A DNA stretch of 64,000 bases from an uncultured Corynebacterium sp. (GTDB lineage: Bacteria; Actinomycetota; Actinomycetes; Mycobacteriales; Mycobacteriaceae): NCBI RefSeq assembly GCF_946221105.1, contig NZ_CAMICL010000005.1, positions 1 to 64,000 of the forward strand, in the 5' to 3' direction. Below the pieces are notes generated by a model. The model had not been told where the DNA came from. It did not search any database and worked only from the letters and a program-made list of their open reading frames with translations. This document shows, in pieces, positions 33,538 to 45,552 of this stretch; position 1 is the first letter of the stretch, and each line of letters opens with the position of its first letter. Both the position numbers and the translations under genes were made by a program.

Positions 33538-33547
33538 AGCTTACACT
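33538..33547. promoter_or_regulatory. Overlapping divergent -10 elements, DUF4236 and lipase
   Basis: On the minus strand TAAGCT (33543-33538) ends seven bases before ATG 33530; on the plus strand TACACT (33542-33547) ends seven bases before ATG 33555. The two hexamers share two bases. Confidence 0.6.
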
Positions 33548-34969
33548 TCTTCCCATGCGTAAACGGTGGTGTCTTTTTGCTGTCCCGCTCCTGATTTGCC
33601 CCTCTGCTCACGCTGAGGATTTGAGCGCGGAGTCCTTGTCGTCGTTGTCTTCGGTTGGCTCGTCCACCTTCGAGGTGATCGGTGATGCGTCCTCGCTGTC
33701 GTCCATCCCGGAGCTATCTTCGCAATCGCTTGATGGCGCGGCGGGGAACACTCCTGGAAAGCTCGACGCGAAAAAGAGGGTGGCCGGCTCCAACGGCAAG
33801 CGCATTCGCTACACCTCCGTCAACGAGCGCGGCGAGAAAGTGCCAGTCACCGGTGCGTTGTACGACCGGCCGTTTGCGAAGGGCCTGATCGTTCTCGCTC
33901 CGGGCACGCGCGGCTTGGGCGACCAGTGTGCGCCGTCGGCGGCGTCGTCGATGCTGTCTTCGCTTGGGCCCAACGGCACGGTGAACATCAACTACGAGGC
34001 ACCCATGGTGCAGATGCTTCTCGACGACGGCTACCGCGTGGTAGTCACCGACTACATGGGCCTAGGCACTGACGGCCTGCACACCTACCTCAACCGCGTC
34101 GACCAGGGCCGGGCGGTGATCGACGCCGCCCGCGCCGTGTCCAAGCCCGGCGAGAAGGTCGCGTTCTGGGGCTACTCTCAGGGCGGCGGCGCTGCTGCGG
34201 CGGCCGCGGAGCTCGTCGGCGACTACGCCCCGGAGCTCAACGTGGTGGGGACATTTTCCGGCGCTCCCCCGGCTGACCCGCTTGGCGTGCTGCAACAGGC
34301 GTCCGCGCCGATGCTCACCGCCGTGGCGGGCTTCGCCGCCGCCAGCTATTCGGAGACCTACCCCGAATTCCACGAGGCTCTCGACGGGTATCTCACCGAC
34401 AACGGCAAGGCCCTGCTGGAGGACCTGAAAACCTCGTGCGTCATCGATGCGTCGATGAACGCCCCGAAGGTCACCGACGACATGTTCGTCGACGGAAAGA
34501 CGTTCGCAGATATCGCGGAGGAAGACGAGCGCATCGGCAAATACCTCGAGCACAACAAGCTTGGCAAGGTGAAGCCGAACGCGCCGATCATGGTGCTGAC
34601 CAACCCGGACGACGATCTCGTCCCGGAGCCGCAGGCCACCCAGCTGGCCGAGGACTACTGCGCACTCGACGCCGAGGTGGAGTACCGCCGCGTGGTTGTG
34701 CCGGGCTCGCCGACGCAGCCCTTGTCGTCCGGCCGCCGCGAACTCACACCGCGCGCGCCGGGCTCCGGCCACGCGCTGCCGCTGCTGCTGCAGACCGGCA
34801 ACGTCTCGGACTGGCTGTCCGACCGTTTCAAGGGCAGGCCCATGAAACAGGTGTGCCCCTCCGATCACCCCGAGTATGAGGTGGTGGAGGGGCTCAACGC
34901 CGTGGAGATCACCGCGATCGTGTTCTCCGTGCTGGGCACTCTCGGCGCCCTGGGCTTGTGGGCTTACGC

Positions 34970-37708
<2,739 letters not shown>

Positions 37709-37838
37709 GTGGCTGACCCCTTCTTTCCTAAATCAGTTGTCCACCACCATAACGCCGGGGTCCGACATCACTTCCCTGCTTTGTGCGCGCATACCCGCAT
37801 GGTCGTCGATAAGCGCAGGTGAGAGGCGATGTTCACCC

Positions 37839-38138
37839 TTAGCGAACAGGCAGAAAATACACGTCCTCGTGGGCCTTGCAGCCGGGGTTGAAAGGGTGCC
37901 CGCAGGAGGGGCAGGACGCGCCGTATTCGGCATGCGTCATCATGCGCCCGCACGCGCCGCACATCACGGAGGGCAATTGCCTATCGACGGGCACGAACCC
38001 GTGATCGGCCAACTCGTCGTGGCACAGCGAGCAGGCCCACAGCTTTTCACAGGCCCCGCACGTGTTGGCAACGACGTCGCGCTCAGAGTGCCAGTGAGCG
38101 CAACGCCCTTGCCCATCGACGTCGATTCCGTGGATCAG
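37839..38138 (-). CDS. CHY zinc-finger protein, apparent CTG start
   Basis: A 99-residue CHY-type zinc-binding protein. The order is CAHWHSERD, TCGACEKLWACSLCHDELADH, MCGACGRMM and SCPSCGHPFNPGC, giving many Cys/His ligands. The frame has no ATG, GTG or TTG upstream of the domain: the first plausible start is CTG at 38138, which overlaps the ptsI stop as CTGA, the same geometry as ATGA coupling. The family usually begins with a VHGIDVD-like stretch, here LIHGIDVDG. Zinc storage or redox roles are proposed for the family; none is shown here. Confidence 0.75.
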   Translation of the reverse strand: MIHGIDVDGQGRCAHWHSERDVVANTCGACEKLWACSLCHDELADHGFVPVDRQLPSVMCGACGRMMTHAEYGASCPSCGHPFNPGCKAHEDVYFLPVR

Positions 38139-39826
38139 AGCAGATCCTTCAGCACCGGATCGGCGAGGTTCAGCACGGCCTCGCGGGCGCCCGCGGCTGT
38201 GCGGGCGTCTACGGCGAAATTGGCCATCTGGCGGCAGGTGTCAAAGTCGTGCAGGCGCAGCGCCGCGCGCACGGCGTTGACCTTGCCGGGGGCCATCGAC
38301 AGGGACTTCACACCGAGGCCCACCAGCACCAGCGCCATGAGCGGGTCGCCGCCCGCCTCGCCGCACACGCCGACCGGCTTGCTGGTGGCTTCGCCGCCGC
38401 GGCAGGTCTCGCGGATCATGGACAGCACCGCCGGCTGCCACGGCGAGAGCAGCTCAGCCAGCTCGCCCTGCATGCGGTCCGCAGCCATCGTGTACTGCGA
38501 CAGGTCGTTGGTACCGATGGAGGCGAAGTCCACCTCTTCCAGCACCTGCCCGGCGCGGATGGCGGCAGCCGGGGTTTCCACCATCACGCCGACCTTTTTC
38601 AGCCCGGCGCCACGAGCACGCTCGGCGAACCACTTGGCTTCTTCCACGGTGGCGACCATCGGGGCCATGACCCACAGCTCTGAGTCGGGGACGTTGAGAG
38701 CTGCGCTTGCAAGCGCCTCCAGCTGGGTGTCCAGGAGGTCTTCGCGCGCCTGCGACAGGCGCAGGCCGCGGCGGCCCAGCGCGGGGTTTTCCTCTTCGCC
38801 CAGGTCCGCGAACGACAGCGGCTTGTCCGCGCCGGCGTCCAGGGTGCGCACCACCACGCGGCGGTTGCCGAAGGCCTCGAGCACCTTCGTGTAGGTCTCG
38901 GTCTGCTCCTCCAGGCTGGGCGCTGCGTCGCGGTCGAGGAAGAGGAACTCGGAGCGGAACAGGCCGGAGCCTTCGAGGTCGTAGCCCGCAGCCGTCTGCG
39001 CGTCCTCGGCGGTGCCGGTGTTCGCCAGCAGCTTCACTTTGTACCCGTCGCGGGTCGCGCCCTCGCCGGAGGAACCGGCCAGGGCAGCCGCGCGGCGGCG
39101 GGAGCGTTCCTCGAGCTCATCGACGTCGGATGCGTTCGGCGCGACGATCACTTCGCCGACGCCGCCGTCGAGGGCGACCAGCGGGGCGTCCACAGTCGCC
39201 TCCGCGATGCCCTTGACCTGCACGGCGCACGGGATGCCCAGCTGCGCCGCCAGGATGGCGGTGTGCGACGTCGCGCCGCCCGCCTCGGTGATGATGCCGA
39301 GGACGCGGTTCTTGTCCAGCGTCGCTGTCTCCGCCGGCGCGAGGTCGTGCGCGATGAGGATGGACGGCTCGGTCAGATCCGGGATGCCCGGCTCCGGCAG
39401 GCCCCGCAGGCGCGCGGTGGCGCGGTCGCGGATGTCGTAGAGGTCGGTGACGCGCTCGGCCATGTAGCCGCCGATCTTGCGCAGCTTGTTGGCGTAGAGC
39501 TCCACCGCGTCGTAGATCGCCTTCGTCGGGCCGGTGCCCTTCTTCAGCTCCTTGTCAATGCCGCGGATTAAGCCCTTGTCGGTTGCCAAGGCAGCCGTCG
39601 CATCCAACACGGCCTTTGCCGAGTCCGAGTTGGCGTGCTCGGCGCGTGCGGAAAGCGACGCCGCGACGTCGTTAAGTACAGCGCGAATGCGCTCGCTGTC
39701 AGCCTCAGGATCGGTGGAGGCGGGCTCGTGCTCGTCGATGCCCACTGCGGGCGTGACCACGGCGATAGGTCCGGACGCGGTGCCGGCCGAAACACCGATG
39801 CCGTGCAGGACGGTGCGGTTAGACAT
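38135..39826 (-). CDS. ptsI: PTS phosphotransferase enzyme I
   Basis: Enzyme I, 563 aa, which takes phosphate from PEP and passes it to HPr. The phospho-His is in GGATSHTAILA; the PEP-binding C-terminal domain has GLFRSEFLFLDRD, FASIGTNDLSQYTMAADR and CGEAGGDPL. The ATG overlaps the ptsG stop by eight bases, so it is translated with ptsG. In C. glutamicum ptsI lies elsewhere, so the gene pair here is a rearrangement. The CTG-started zinc-finger gene overlaps its end. Confidence 0.95.
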   Translation of the reverse strand: MSNRTVLHGIGVSAGTASGPIAVVTPAVGIDEHEPASTDPEADSERIRAVLNDVAASLSARAEHANSDSAKAVLDATAALATDKGLIRGIDKELKKGTGPTKAIYDAVELYANKLRKIGGYMAERVTDLYDIRDRATARLRGLPEPGIPDLTEPSILIAHDLAPAETATLDKNRVLGIITEAGGATSHTAILAAQLGIPCAVQVKGIAEATVDAPLVALDGGVGEVIVAPNASDVDELEERSRRRAAALAGSSGEGATRDGYKVKLLANTGTAEDAQTAAGYDLEGSGLFRSEFLFLDRDAAPSLEEQTETYTKVLEAFGNRRVVVRTLDAGADKPLSFADLGEEENPALGRRGLRLSQAREDLLDTQLEALASAALNVPDSELWVMAPMVATVEEAKWFAERARGAGLKKVGVMVETPAAAIRAGQVLEEVDFASIGTNDLSQYTMAADRMQGELAELLSPWQPAVLSMIRETCRGGEATSKPVGVCGEAGGDPLMALVLVGLGVKSLSMAPGKVNAVRAALRLHDFDTCRQMANFAVDARTAAGAREAVLNLADPVLKDLL

Positions 39827-41876
39827 TCGTGTTCACCTCAGTTGTGACCTCGAGAATAGGATCGCCGGCGACGACCGTGCCGTCCGCAACGTCATTGACG
39901 CCGCCAAGCTTCTTCGAGTTCACCACTGTAGTGATAACCGTCGTGTCCACGCCGTGGCCGGCGATTGCGGCGAAGTCAACCTCCGCCAGCGGGTCGCCTG
40001 CGTTGACCATCTGTTTCTTCTCCGCCAGCGGGGTGAAACCCTCGCCCCCGAGCTTGACGGTGTCCACGCCGATGTGGACGAGCAGCTCCACACCATTATC
40101 GGTCTTGATGCCGTAGGCGTGACCCGTCTTGGCCACGGAGATGACCTTGCCGACCGCCGGGGCGACCACGGTGAGCTTGGCGTTTTCGGGGGTGACGCCG
40201 ACGGCCTGGCCGAGGGCACCGGAGGCAAACGCGGCGTCCGAGAGCGCTTCCATCGCAACCGCCTGGCCCGCAACGGGCGCGAGCACGGTGGCATCCGCAT
40301 TGCTTTCCGACGTCAGCTTCGCCGGGTCATCCGTGGCAGTGACCTCGTCCTCGACCATCTCGGCCTCTTCAGCCTCGTCGGCGTTGCGCGCGGCAGCGGC
40401 GCGGGCGAGCGCGTCCGCCTTCTCCTCAGGGGTGCGGTAGTCCGTGATCAGGATGATGAAGAACGCGGTGAAGAACGCCACCGCAATGGCGATCATGTAC
40501 ACCCAGCGCGGGTCGAACACGAACATGGTCGGGATGGAAGTGAACACGAACGCGTCCGTCTTCACGCCGCCGAACGGGGTGCCCAGGATCGCGATGGTCA
40601 GGCCGCCGGTGAAGCAGCCCACGAGCATGCGCGGGTAGATCTTCTTGTAGCGCAGGTGGATGCCGTAGAGCGACGGCTCGGAGATGCCGCCGAGCAGGCC
40701 CGCGGCGAGTGCGGAGCCGGAGGTCTGGCGCATCAGCGGGTCGCGGTCGCGCAGGGAGATCGCCAGCACCGCCGCGGTGGCGCCGAAGCAGGCGAAGTTC
40801 CAGGCACCCATCGGGCCCTGGATGAAGTCGTAGCCGAGGGTGTCGATGTTCACCAGCATCAGCGCGTTGAGCGGCCAGTGCAGGCCCAGCGGCACCAGGA
40901 ACGGGTAGAGCATCGGGATCAGCAGGGCGAACACGAACGGCGCGTTGCCGTTCATCCAAGCCAGGCCGGTGCCGATCCAGGCGCCGAGCAGGTAGCCGAA
41001 CGGGCCGATGAGAAACGCGGTCACCGGGATCATGATCAGCATGGTCAAAAACGGCACGAAGACCATGTGCACCGCGGCCGGGATGATCTTTTGCAGCGCC
41101 TTGTACACCAGGGCTGCCACCGCGGCCATGATGAGCGGCACGAACACGTTGCCGTCGTAGCCGTTGAGGATCATGGGCAGGCCGAAGACGTCGACGACAT
41201 CGGTCGGCGCGCCGAACAGGTCGATCACTCGCGCGTCCGGGTGCTCGTCAAGATCCATGAAGTTCGGGGTGAACAGCGCGAGCATGATCGCGGCCGGCAC
41301 CCACGGGTCGATGTCGAGCTTCTTACCCGCGTTGTAGGCCACCGCCACTGGAAGGAAGAAGAACACGGAACTCCACATGGCGTCCACGAACTGCCAACCC
41401 GGAGTCTTCACTTCCGCGCGGAAGTTCACCAGTTCGAACGCGTCCAGCACCGCCGCGAAGGCAATGATCAGCGACGCGCCGAGCAGCACACCCAAAATAG
41501 GGCGGAAGGAGTCGGAGAGGTACTCAAAGAAGGCGTCCAGCCAGGGCACCTTGCCCTTGGCCTTGTCACGCTGCTGGGCTTTGAGGTCCTCGTTCGAAAC
41601 GTCGCGCCCGGCCAACTCCGGCAGCTTGTTCATCGCGTTGTACACGCTGGCAACGTCGCCGCCGACGATGACCTGGTAGTGGCTGCCGCCCTGCGGGACG
41701 GCACCCATCACCTTGGGGTTTGCCTCGAGCCGGTCTTTGTCGGCCAGGGACGCGTCGTGTAGCTCGAAGCGCAGACGCGTCGCGCAGTGCGTCATGGACG
41801 CGATGTTGTCCGCCCCGCCGATGCCGGCGAGGATATCGGCAGCCTGGTCCTGCAGGCTTGCCTTGGTGGTTGCCAT
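39819..41876 (-). CDS. ptsG: Glucose PTS permease EIIBCA (PtsG type)
   Basis: A 685-residue fused EIIBCA that imports and phosphorylates glucose. EIIB comes first with the phospho-Cys in MTHCATRLRF; EIIC has about ten helices including LGLHWPLNALML and IQGPMGAWNFACFG; EIIA is last with the phospho-His in ELLVHIGVDTVKLGG. It follows C. glutamicum PtsG closely from memory in several stretches. GGAAGGAG lies seven bases before the ATG at 41876. It is cotranscribed with ptsI and has an inverted repeat upstream. Confidence 0.92.
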   Translation of the reverse strand: MATTKASLQDQAADILAGIGGADNIASMTHCATRLRFELHDASLADKDRLEANPKVMGAVPQGGSHYQVIVGGDVASVYNAMNKLPELAGRDVSNEDLKAQQRDKAKGKVPWLDAFFEYLSDSFRPILGVLLGASLIIAFAAVLDAFELVNFRAEVKTPGWQFVDAMWSSVFFFLPVAVAYNAGKKLDIDPWVPAAIMLALFTPNFMDLDEHPDARVIDLFGAPTDVVDVFGLPMILNGYDGNVFVPLIMAAVAALVYKALQKIIPAAVHMVFVPFLTMLIMIPVTAFLIGPFGYLLGAWIGTGLAWMNGNAPFVFALLIPMLYPFLVPLGLHWPLNALMLVNIDTLGYDFIQGPMGAWNFACFGATAAVLAISLRDRDPLMRQTSGSALAAGLLGGISEPSLYGIHLRYKKIYPRMLVGCFTGGLTIAILGTPFGGVKTDAFVFTSIPTMFVFDPRWVYMIAIAVAFFTAFFIILITDYRTPEEKADALARAAAARNADEAEEAEMVEDEVTATDDPAKLTSESNADATVLAPVAGQAVAMEALSDAAFASGALGQAVGVTPENAKLTVVAPAVGKVISVAKTGHAYGIKTDNGVELLVHIGVDTVKLGGEGFTPLAEKKQMVNAGDPLAEVDFAAIAGHGVDTTVITTVVNSKKLGGVNDVADGTVVAGDPILEVTTEVNTNV

Positions 41877-41924
41877 GCTGGTGCTCCTTCCAACCACGAA
41901 AGATTGATCGCACCAAACTTTAGT

Positions 41925-41936
41925 TGGTTATAACCA
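41925..41936. promoter_or_regulatory. TGGTTATAACCA operator-like palindrome before ptsG
   Basis: A perfect 12-bp palindrome lies 49 bases upstream of the ptsG start. GGT-N4-ACC-type half-sites are typical of GntR-family operators; this is a guess from pattern. No GlxR-like site was seen in this gap. Confidence 0.4.
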
Positions 41937-41955
41937 CCGCACACAACTACCGGAG

Positions 41956-43467
41956 TTAGGCTTCCGGCTTCACCATCGGGAAGAGCACCGTCTCGCGAAT
42001 GCCCAGGCCGGTCAAGGCCATCAGCAGGCGGTCCACGCCCATGCCGCAGCCGGCTGTCGGCGGCATGCCCTGCTCCATCGCGGCGAGGAAGTCCTCGTCG
42101 AGCTGCATCGCCTCGTCGTCGCCGGCGCTGGCCAGGCGGGCCTGGTCCTCGAAGCGCTCGCGCTGGATCACCGGGTCAACCAGCTCGGAGTAGCCGGTGG
42201 CCAGCTCGAAGCCGCGCACGTACAGGTCGAACTTCTCGGTCACGCCGGGTTTCTCGCGGTGGTCGCGAGTCAGCGGGGAGGTCTCCACCGGGAAGTTGAC
42301 CACGAAGGTCGGCTCGTAGAGCTGATCGGAGCACAACTCCTCCCAGATCTCCTCCACCAGCTTGCCGTGCAGCCAGCCGGCGTTCTCCGGCACCTTCAGG
42401 CCGATGGTTTCCGCAATGCCCTTAAGCGTGTCCACGTCGGTGTCGATGGTCACTTCCGGCTGGCCCGGGAACTTGCGCTGCAGCGCCTCGTTCAGGCTCG
42501 GGTACATCTCCAGAACCTTCCACTCGCCGCCGAAGTCGTACTCCGTGCCGTCCGCAAGCGTGACCTTCTGGGAGCCGAAGACCTCCTCGGCGCAGAACAG
42601 CACAAGGCCCTTCATGGTGGCCGCGCCGTCCTTGTAGGTGCCCCACGCCTGGTAGGTCTCCAGCATGGTGAACTCCGGGGAGTGGGAGGAATCCACGCCC
42701 TCGTTGCGGAAGTTCCTGTTGATCTCGAAGACGCGCTCGATGCCGCCCACCACAGCGCGCTTGAGGAAGAGCTCCGGCGCGATGCGCAGGTACAGGTCGA
42801 TGTCCAACGCGTTGGAGCGGGTGATAAACGGACGTGCCGCGGCGCCGCCGTGCAGCGTCTGCAGCATCGGCGTCTCAATCTCCACGAAGTCCAGGCCAGT
42901 GAGGTACTTGCGCACCGCCGCGATGACCTTGATGCGGGTCATGGCGTTGGTGCGCGCGTCCTCGCGCATGATCAAGTCGGTGTAGCGGCGGCGCACCCGC
43001 TGCTCTTCGTTCATGTCCGCGAACGCCACCGGCAGCGGATTGAGCGACTTGGACGCCATGTGCCAGGACTTCGCCATCACGGACAGCTCGCCGCGCCTAG
43101 AGGAGATGACGCGGCCGCGCACGGAGACGATGTCGCCCAGGTCCGTGTCGGCCTTCCACTGCCCAAGCGCCTCTTCGCCGACCTCAGCCAGGGAGAGCAT
43201 GACCTGCAGCTGGGTGCCGTCGCCTTCCTGCAGGGTGGCGAAGCACAGCTTGCCGGTGTTGCGCTGGAACATGATGCGGCCGGCGACGGCAACCTCGTCC
43301 TGGGTTTCCTCGCCGGGCTCCAGCGTGCCGTCGTACTTGGCGCGCAGGTCCTTCAGAGACGTCGTGCGATCGACCTCGACGGGGTAGGCGTCCCGCCCTT
43401 CGTCGATAAGCCTCTGCCTCTTCTCCCTGCGGATTTGCTGCTGCTCTGAAAAGTCCTGCGTAGTCAC
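41956..43467 (-). CDS. lysS: Lysyl-tRNA synthetase (class II)
   Basis: Class II synthetase, 503 aa, with an OB-fold anticodon-binding N-terminus and catalytic motif 2 FRNEGVDSSHSPEFTMLE and motif 3 GCGMGVDRLLMAL. It starts at GTG; TACGAT lies eight bases upstream on the minus strand, giving a nearly leaderless transcript. In mycobacteria panC lies close upstream of lysS; here a pseudokinase-like gene lies between them. Confidence 0.95.
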   Translation of the reverse strand: MTTQDFSEQQQIRREKRQRLIDEGRDAYPVEVDRTTSLKDLRAKYDGTLEPGEETQDEVAVAGRIMFQRNTGKLCFATLQEGDGTQLQVMLSLAEVGEEALGQWKADTDLGDIVSVRGRVISSRRGELSVMAKSWHMASKSLNPLPVAFADMNEEQRVRRRYTDLIMREDARTNAMTRIKVIAAVRKYLTGLDFVEIETPMLQTLHGGAAARPFITRSNALDIDLYLRIAPELFLKRAVVGGIERVFEINRNFRNEGVDSSHSPEFTMLETYQAWGTYKDGAATMKGLVLFCAEEVFGSQKVTLADGTEYDFGGEWKVLEMYPSLNEALQRKFPGQPEVTIDTDVDTLKGIAETIGLKVPENAGWLHGKLVEEIWEELCSDQLYEPTFVVNFPVETSPLTRDHREKPGVTEKFDLYVRGFELATGYSELVDPVIQRERFEDQARLASAGDDEAMQLDEDFLAAMEQGMPPTAGCGMGVDRLLMALTGLGIRETVLFPMVKPEA

Positions 43468-43483
43468 GGCGAATAATCGTAGC

Positions 43484-44740
43484 TTATTCGCACACCGGGA
43501 GGTCCAGTCGCTGGTTCTCCGCGTCGAAACCGTTGACGATGAACAGGTACTCCGGCTTGTCCTGCGGCGTCATCACATACGCCGGCGGGTTCGCGTCGGG
43601 CAGCTCGTAGGAGTAAATCGTGCACTCGCCGGAGCCGAGCACCACGGCCCCGCTCGGGTCCGGCACCGCATCGTCGCGGTCGGACTCGGAGGCGTACTGC
43701 GCGACGGAAACGCCGAGCTCATCGTTGGCGCAGCGGATCTTGCCCACCTGGTCGATGTCCAGCGAACCCGGCTCGCAGGCGAGGTCCTTCCAGCCCTTCT
43801 GGCCCGAACGCTCGGAGACGACGTTCGGGTAATCCTCCGCAATCTGCGCTTCTGCGCCGGCCCAGTCTTCGCCGCGGTGGGTGCTCCAGTACCACAGCGC
43901 CGCCAGCGCGATCAGCAGCAGCGCGAGGATGGCGATGATCCACGGCCACGGCGCCGTCTTCTTCTGCTTCGTCGGAACGGTGCGCACGTAGTTGCCGTCC
44001 GTGCCGTAGGCGTAGGGCTCCGGCGGCTTGCGGTAGCCGTCCTGCGGGCGCGGCGCCACGGACTGGTCGGGGGATTCAATAGCCACATGCTCGGCAGGGG
44101 CGGTCTCCAGCACGCCAGCGCAGGTGCGCGCCCCGGAGCGCGGTTCGTCGCCGGTCATCAGCGCGACCACGTTGGCGAACTTCTCCACGTTGCCCTTCGC
44201 TGCAGCTTCGTCGCTTTGCGCCGGGTCAGTGCTCGGCCCCACCAGCGTGAGCTTGACAGGGGTGGTGGACCACTGCGGCTGCACCAGGAGGCGCTCCGGG
44301 GTGATGGAGCGGGAGACGAAGCCGGCCAGGCCCTTCAGGTCGTAGTCGTCGACCGCCTCGGCCACCGGGGCGAGCAGGTCGCGCACCTCCTGCGGGGTGA
44401 ACGTCGCGCCCTTCTCCGCGATCAGGTCCGACAGCGGGGTGCCGGTGGGCGCCTCACGCAGGACGAACAGCTTGCCGTCTTCGGTGGTGCCCACGCTGCG
44501 CGGCTGGAACGCGCCCGGGTGCGCCGCCAGCGCAAGGCGCGAGTTGAGGGTGTTGACTTCATCGCCGATCGCGGAATCCACGGCGGTGTCGAAGACTTCC
44601 ACTTCCACACCGTGGCCTGTGTCGTCGGTGGCGGTGTAGAGCGTGGACGTCTCGGTGCTCCCGGTCTGTTCAACCTGCTCCGGGGTGAAGGTGAACCCGA
44701 AGCGTTCTGCGAGCATTCCGGCGATGGTGGCGTTGGACAT
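43484..44740 (-). CDS. Membrane protein with pseudokinase-like N-terminus
   Basis: A 418-residue protein. The N-terminal part (about 1-230) follows a protein-kinase outline (VEVEVFDTAVDSAIGDEVNTL; AVDDYDLKGLAG) but the catalytic HRD and DFG motifs are missing, so phosphotransfer is unlikely. A single helix (about 265-285, PWPWIIAILALLLIALAAL) leads to an extracytoplasmic domain with two cysteine pairs (DLACEPG, IRCAND, GECTIYS, LPVCE). This suggests a transmembrane sensor or scaffold like MviN/FhaA-type actinobacterial pseudokinases, as inference. TAGACT lies seven bases before the ATG. Confidence 0.72.
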   Translation of the reverse strand: MSNATIAGMLAERFGFTFTPEQVEQTGSTETSTLYTATDDTGHGVEVEVFDTAVDSAIGDEVNTLNSRLALAAHPGAFQPRSVGTTEDGKLFVLREAPTGTPLSDLIAEKGATFTPQEVRDLLAPVAEAVDDYDLKGLAGFVSRSITPERLLVQPQWSTTPVKLTLVGPSTDPAQSDEAAAKGNVEKFANVVALMTGDEPRSGARTCAGVLETAPAEHVAIESPDQSVAPRPQDGYRKPPEPYAYGTDGNYVRTVPTKQKKTAPWPWIIAILALLLIALAALWYWSTHRGEDWAGAEAQIAEDYPNVVSERSGQKGWKDLACEPGSLDIDQVGKIRCANDELGVSVAQYASESDRDDAVPDPSGAVVLGSGECTIYSYELPDANPPAYVMTPQDKPEYLFIVNGFDAENQRLDLPVCE

Positions 44741-44760
44741 GCGCGTGAGTCTACCGGGTG

Positions 44761-45552
44761 TCATGCTTCGACGTGTTTGAAGCCGACCCCCAGCGGCAGA
44801 CCAACGTTGTCGACAAGACGCACGCCACCCAAATCCACCGCGCCGAGCAGCCTTGCGTCGCCCTCCTCGGGCGCCTCGCGCATGGCCAGGTCCCGCAGCT
44901 CCAAGTACGCCGGTGTGACGCCCGCGGCCTCCAGGACACCGCGGGCGGTTTCGAGGACTTTGGCTTTGCCATGTTCCGCGGCGTGCGCCCCGGCTGTGAG
45001 CGCAGCCGAGAGCGCGAGAGCAGCATCCCGCTTATCGACGGCGACAAGCGCGTTCCTGTTCGACAGCGCCAACCCGTCGGGTGTTCGCACCGTGGGCACA
45101 CTGTGGAGCTTGCACTCCATGCGCAGCCCGGCCACCGCGTACTGGGTTGCCACCAGCACCTCGAAGTCCTTCTCCCCCAGCACCACGTCCGTGGCGTGGG
45201 TGGCGTTGATCGCGGCGAGGATCCGCGCGACCTCCTTTTGGGTGAGTTCTGGGTCCTCCAGCGGTTCCACGCCGGAATCCACGCGCACGGTCGTGGCCAG
45301 CTCGCCGTGGAAGACCACGTCCACCTTCTCCCGGGCGAAGACCTCCGGGACTTCTTCGCCCGAGAACGTGACCACCACGTAGGAGCCGAGCAGCGACTTC
45401 GCCGCGCGGATGAGCTCCACGTGCCCGCCGTGGATGTCTGTGCCCAGCGGCACCACAACCACCGACTTGCCGATCTTGCGGAACGCGCGGCCGTAGGTGG
45501 CCAGCATCCGTTCGTCGGTGACCACCACTGCCTGGCCTGGTTCGAAAGCCAT
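44761..45552 (-). CDS. panC: Pantothenate synthetase (divergent PanC)
   Basis: Joins pantoate and beta-alanine to pantothenate, 263 aa. The nucleotidyltransferase HIGH equivalent is GTDIHGGHVELIR, followed by VLGEKDFEV and GLALSNRNALV, the last matching the usual SSRN motif with Asn for Ser. The N-terminus is shorter than in E. coli PanC. Synteny with mycobacterial lysS-panC blocks supports it. It directly follows the DUF2520-type gene with no spacer. Confidence 0.85.
   Translation of the reverse strand: MAFEPGQAVVVTDERMLATYGRAFRKIGKSVVVVPLGTDIHGGHVELIRAAKSLLGSYVVVTFSGEEVPEVFAREKVDVVFHGELATTVRVDSGVEPLEDPELTQKEVARILAAINATHATDVVLGEKDFEVLVATQYAVAGLRMECKLHSVPTVRTPDGLALSNRNALVAVDKRDAALALSAALTAGAHAAEHGKAKVLETARGVLEAAGVTPAYLELRDLAMREAPEEGDARLLGAVDLGGVRLVDNVGLPLGVGFKHVEA

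Noticed and set aside
45030..45039. GCTTATCGAC copies as DnaA boxes or an origin
   Set aside because: DnaA boxes read TTATCCACA; the copies are dispersed through genes and not clustered, and no dnaA or dnaN is nearby.
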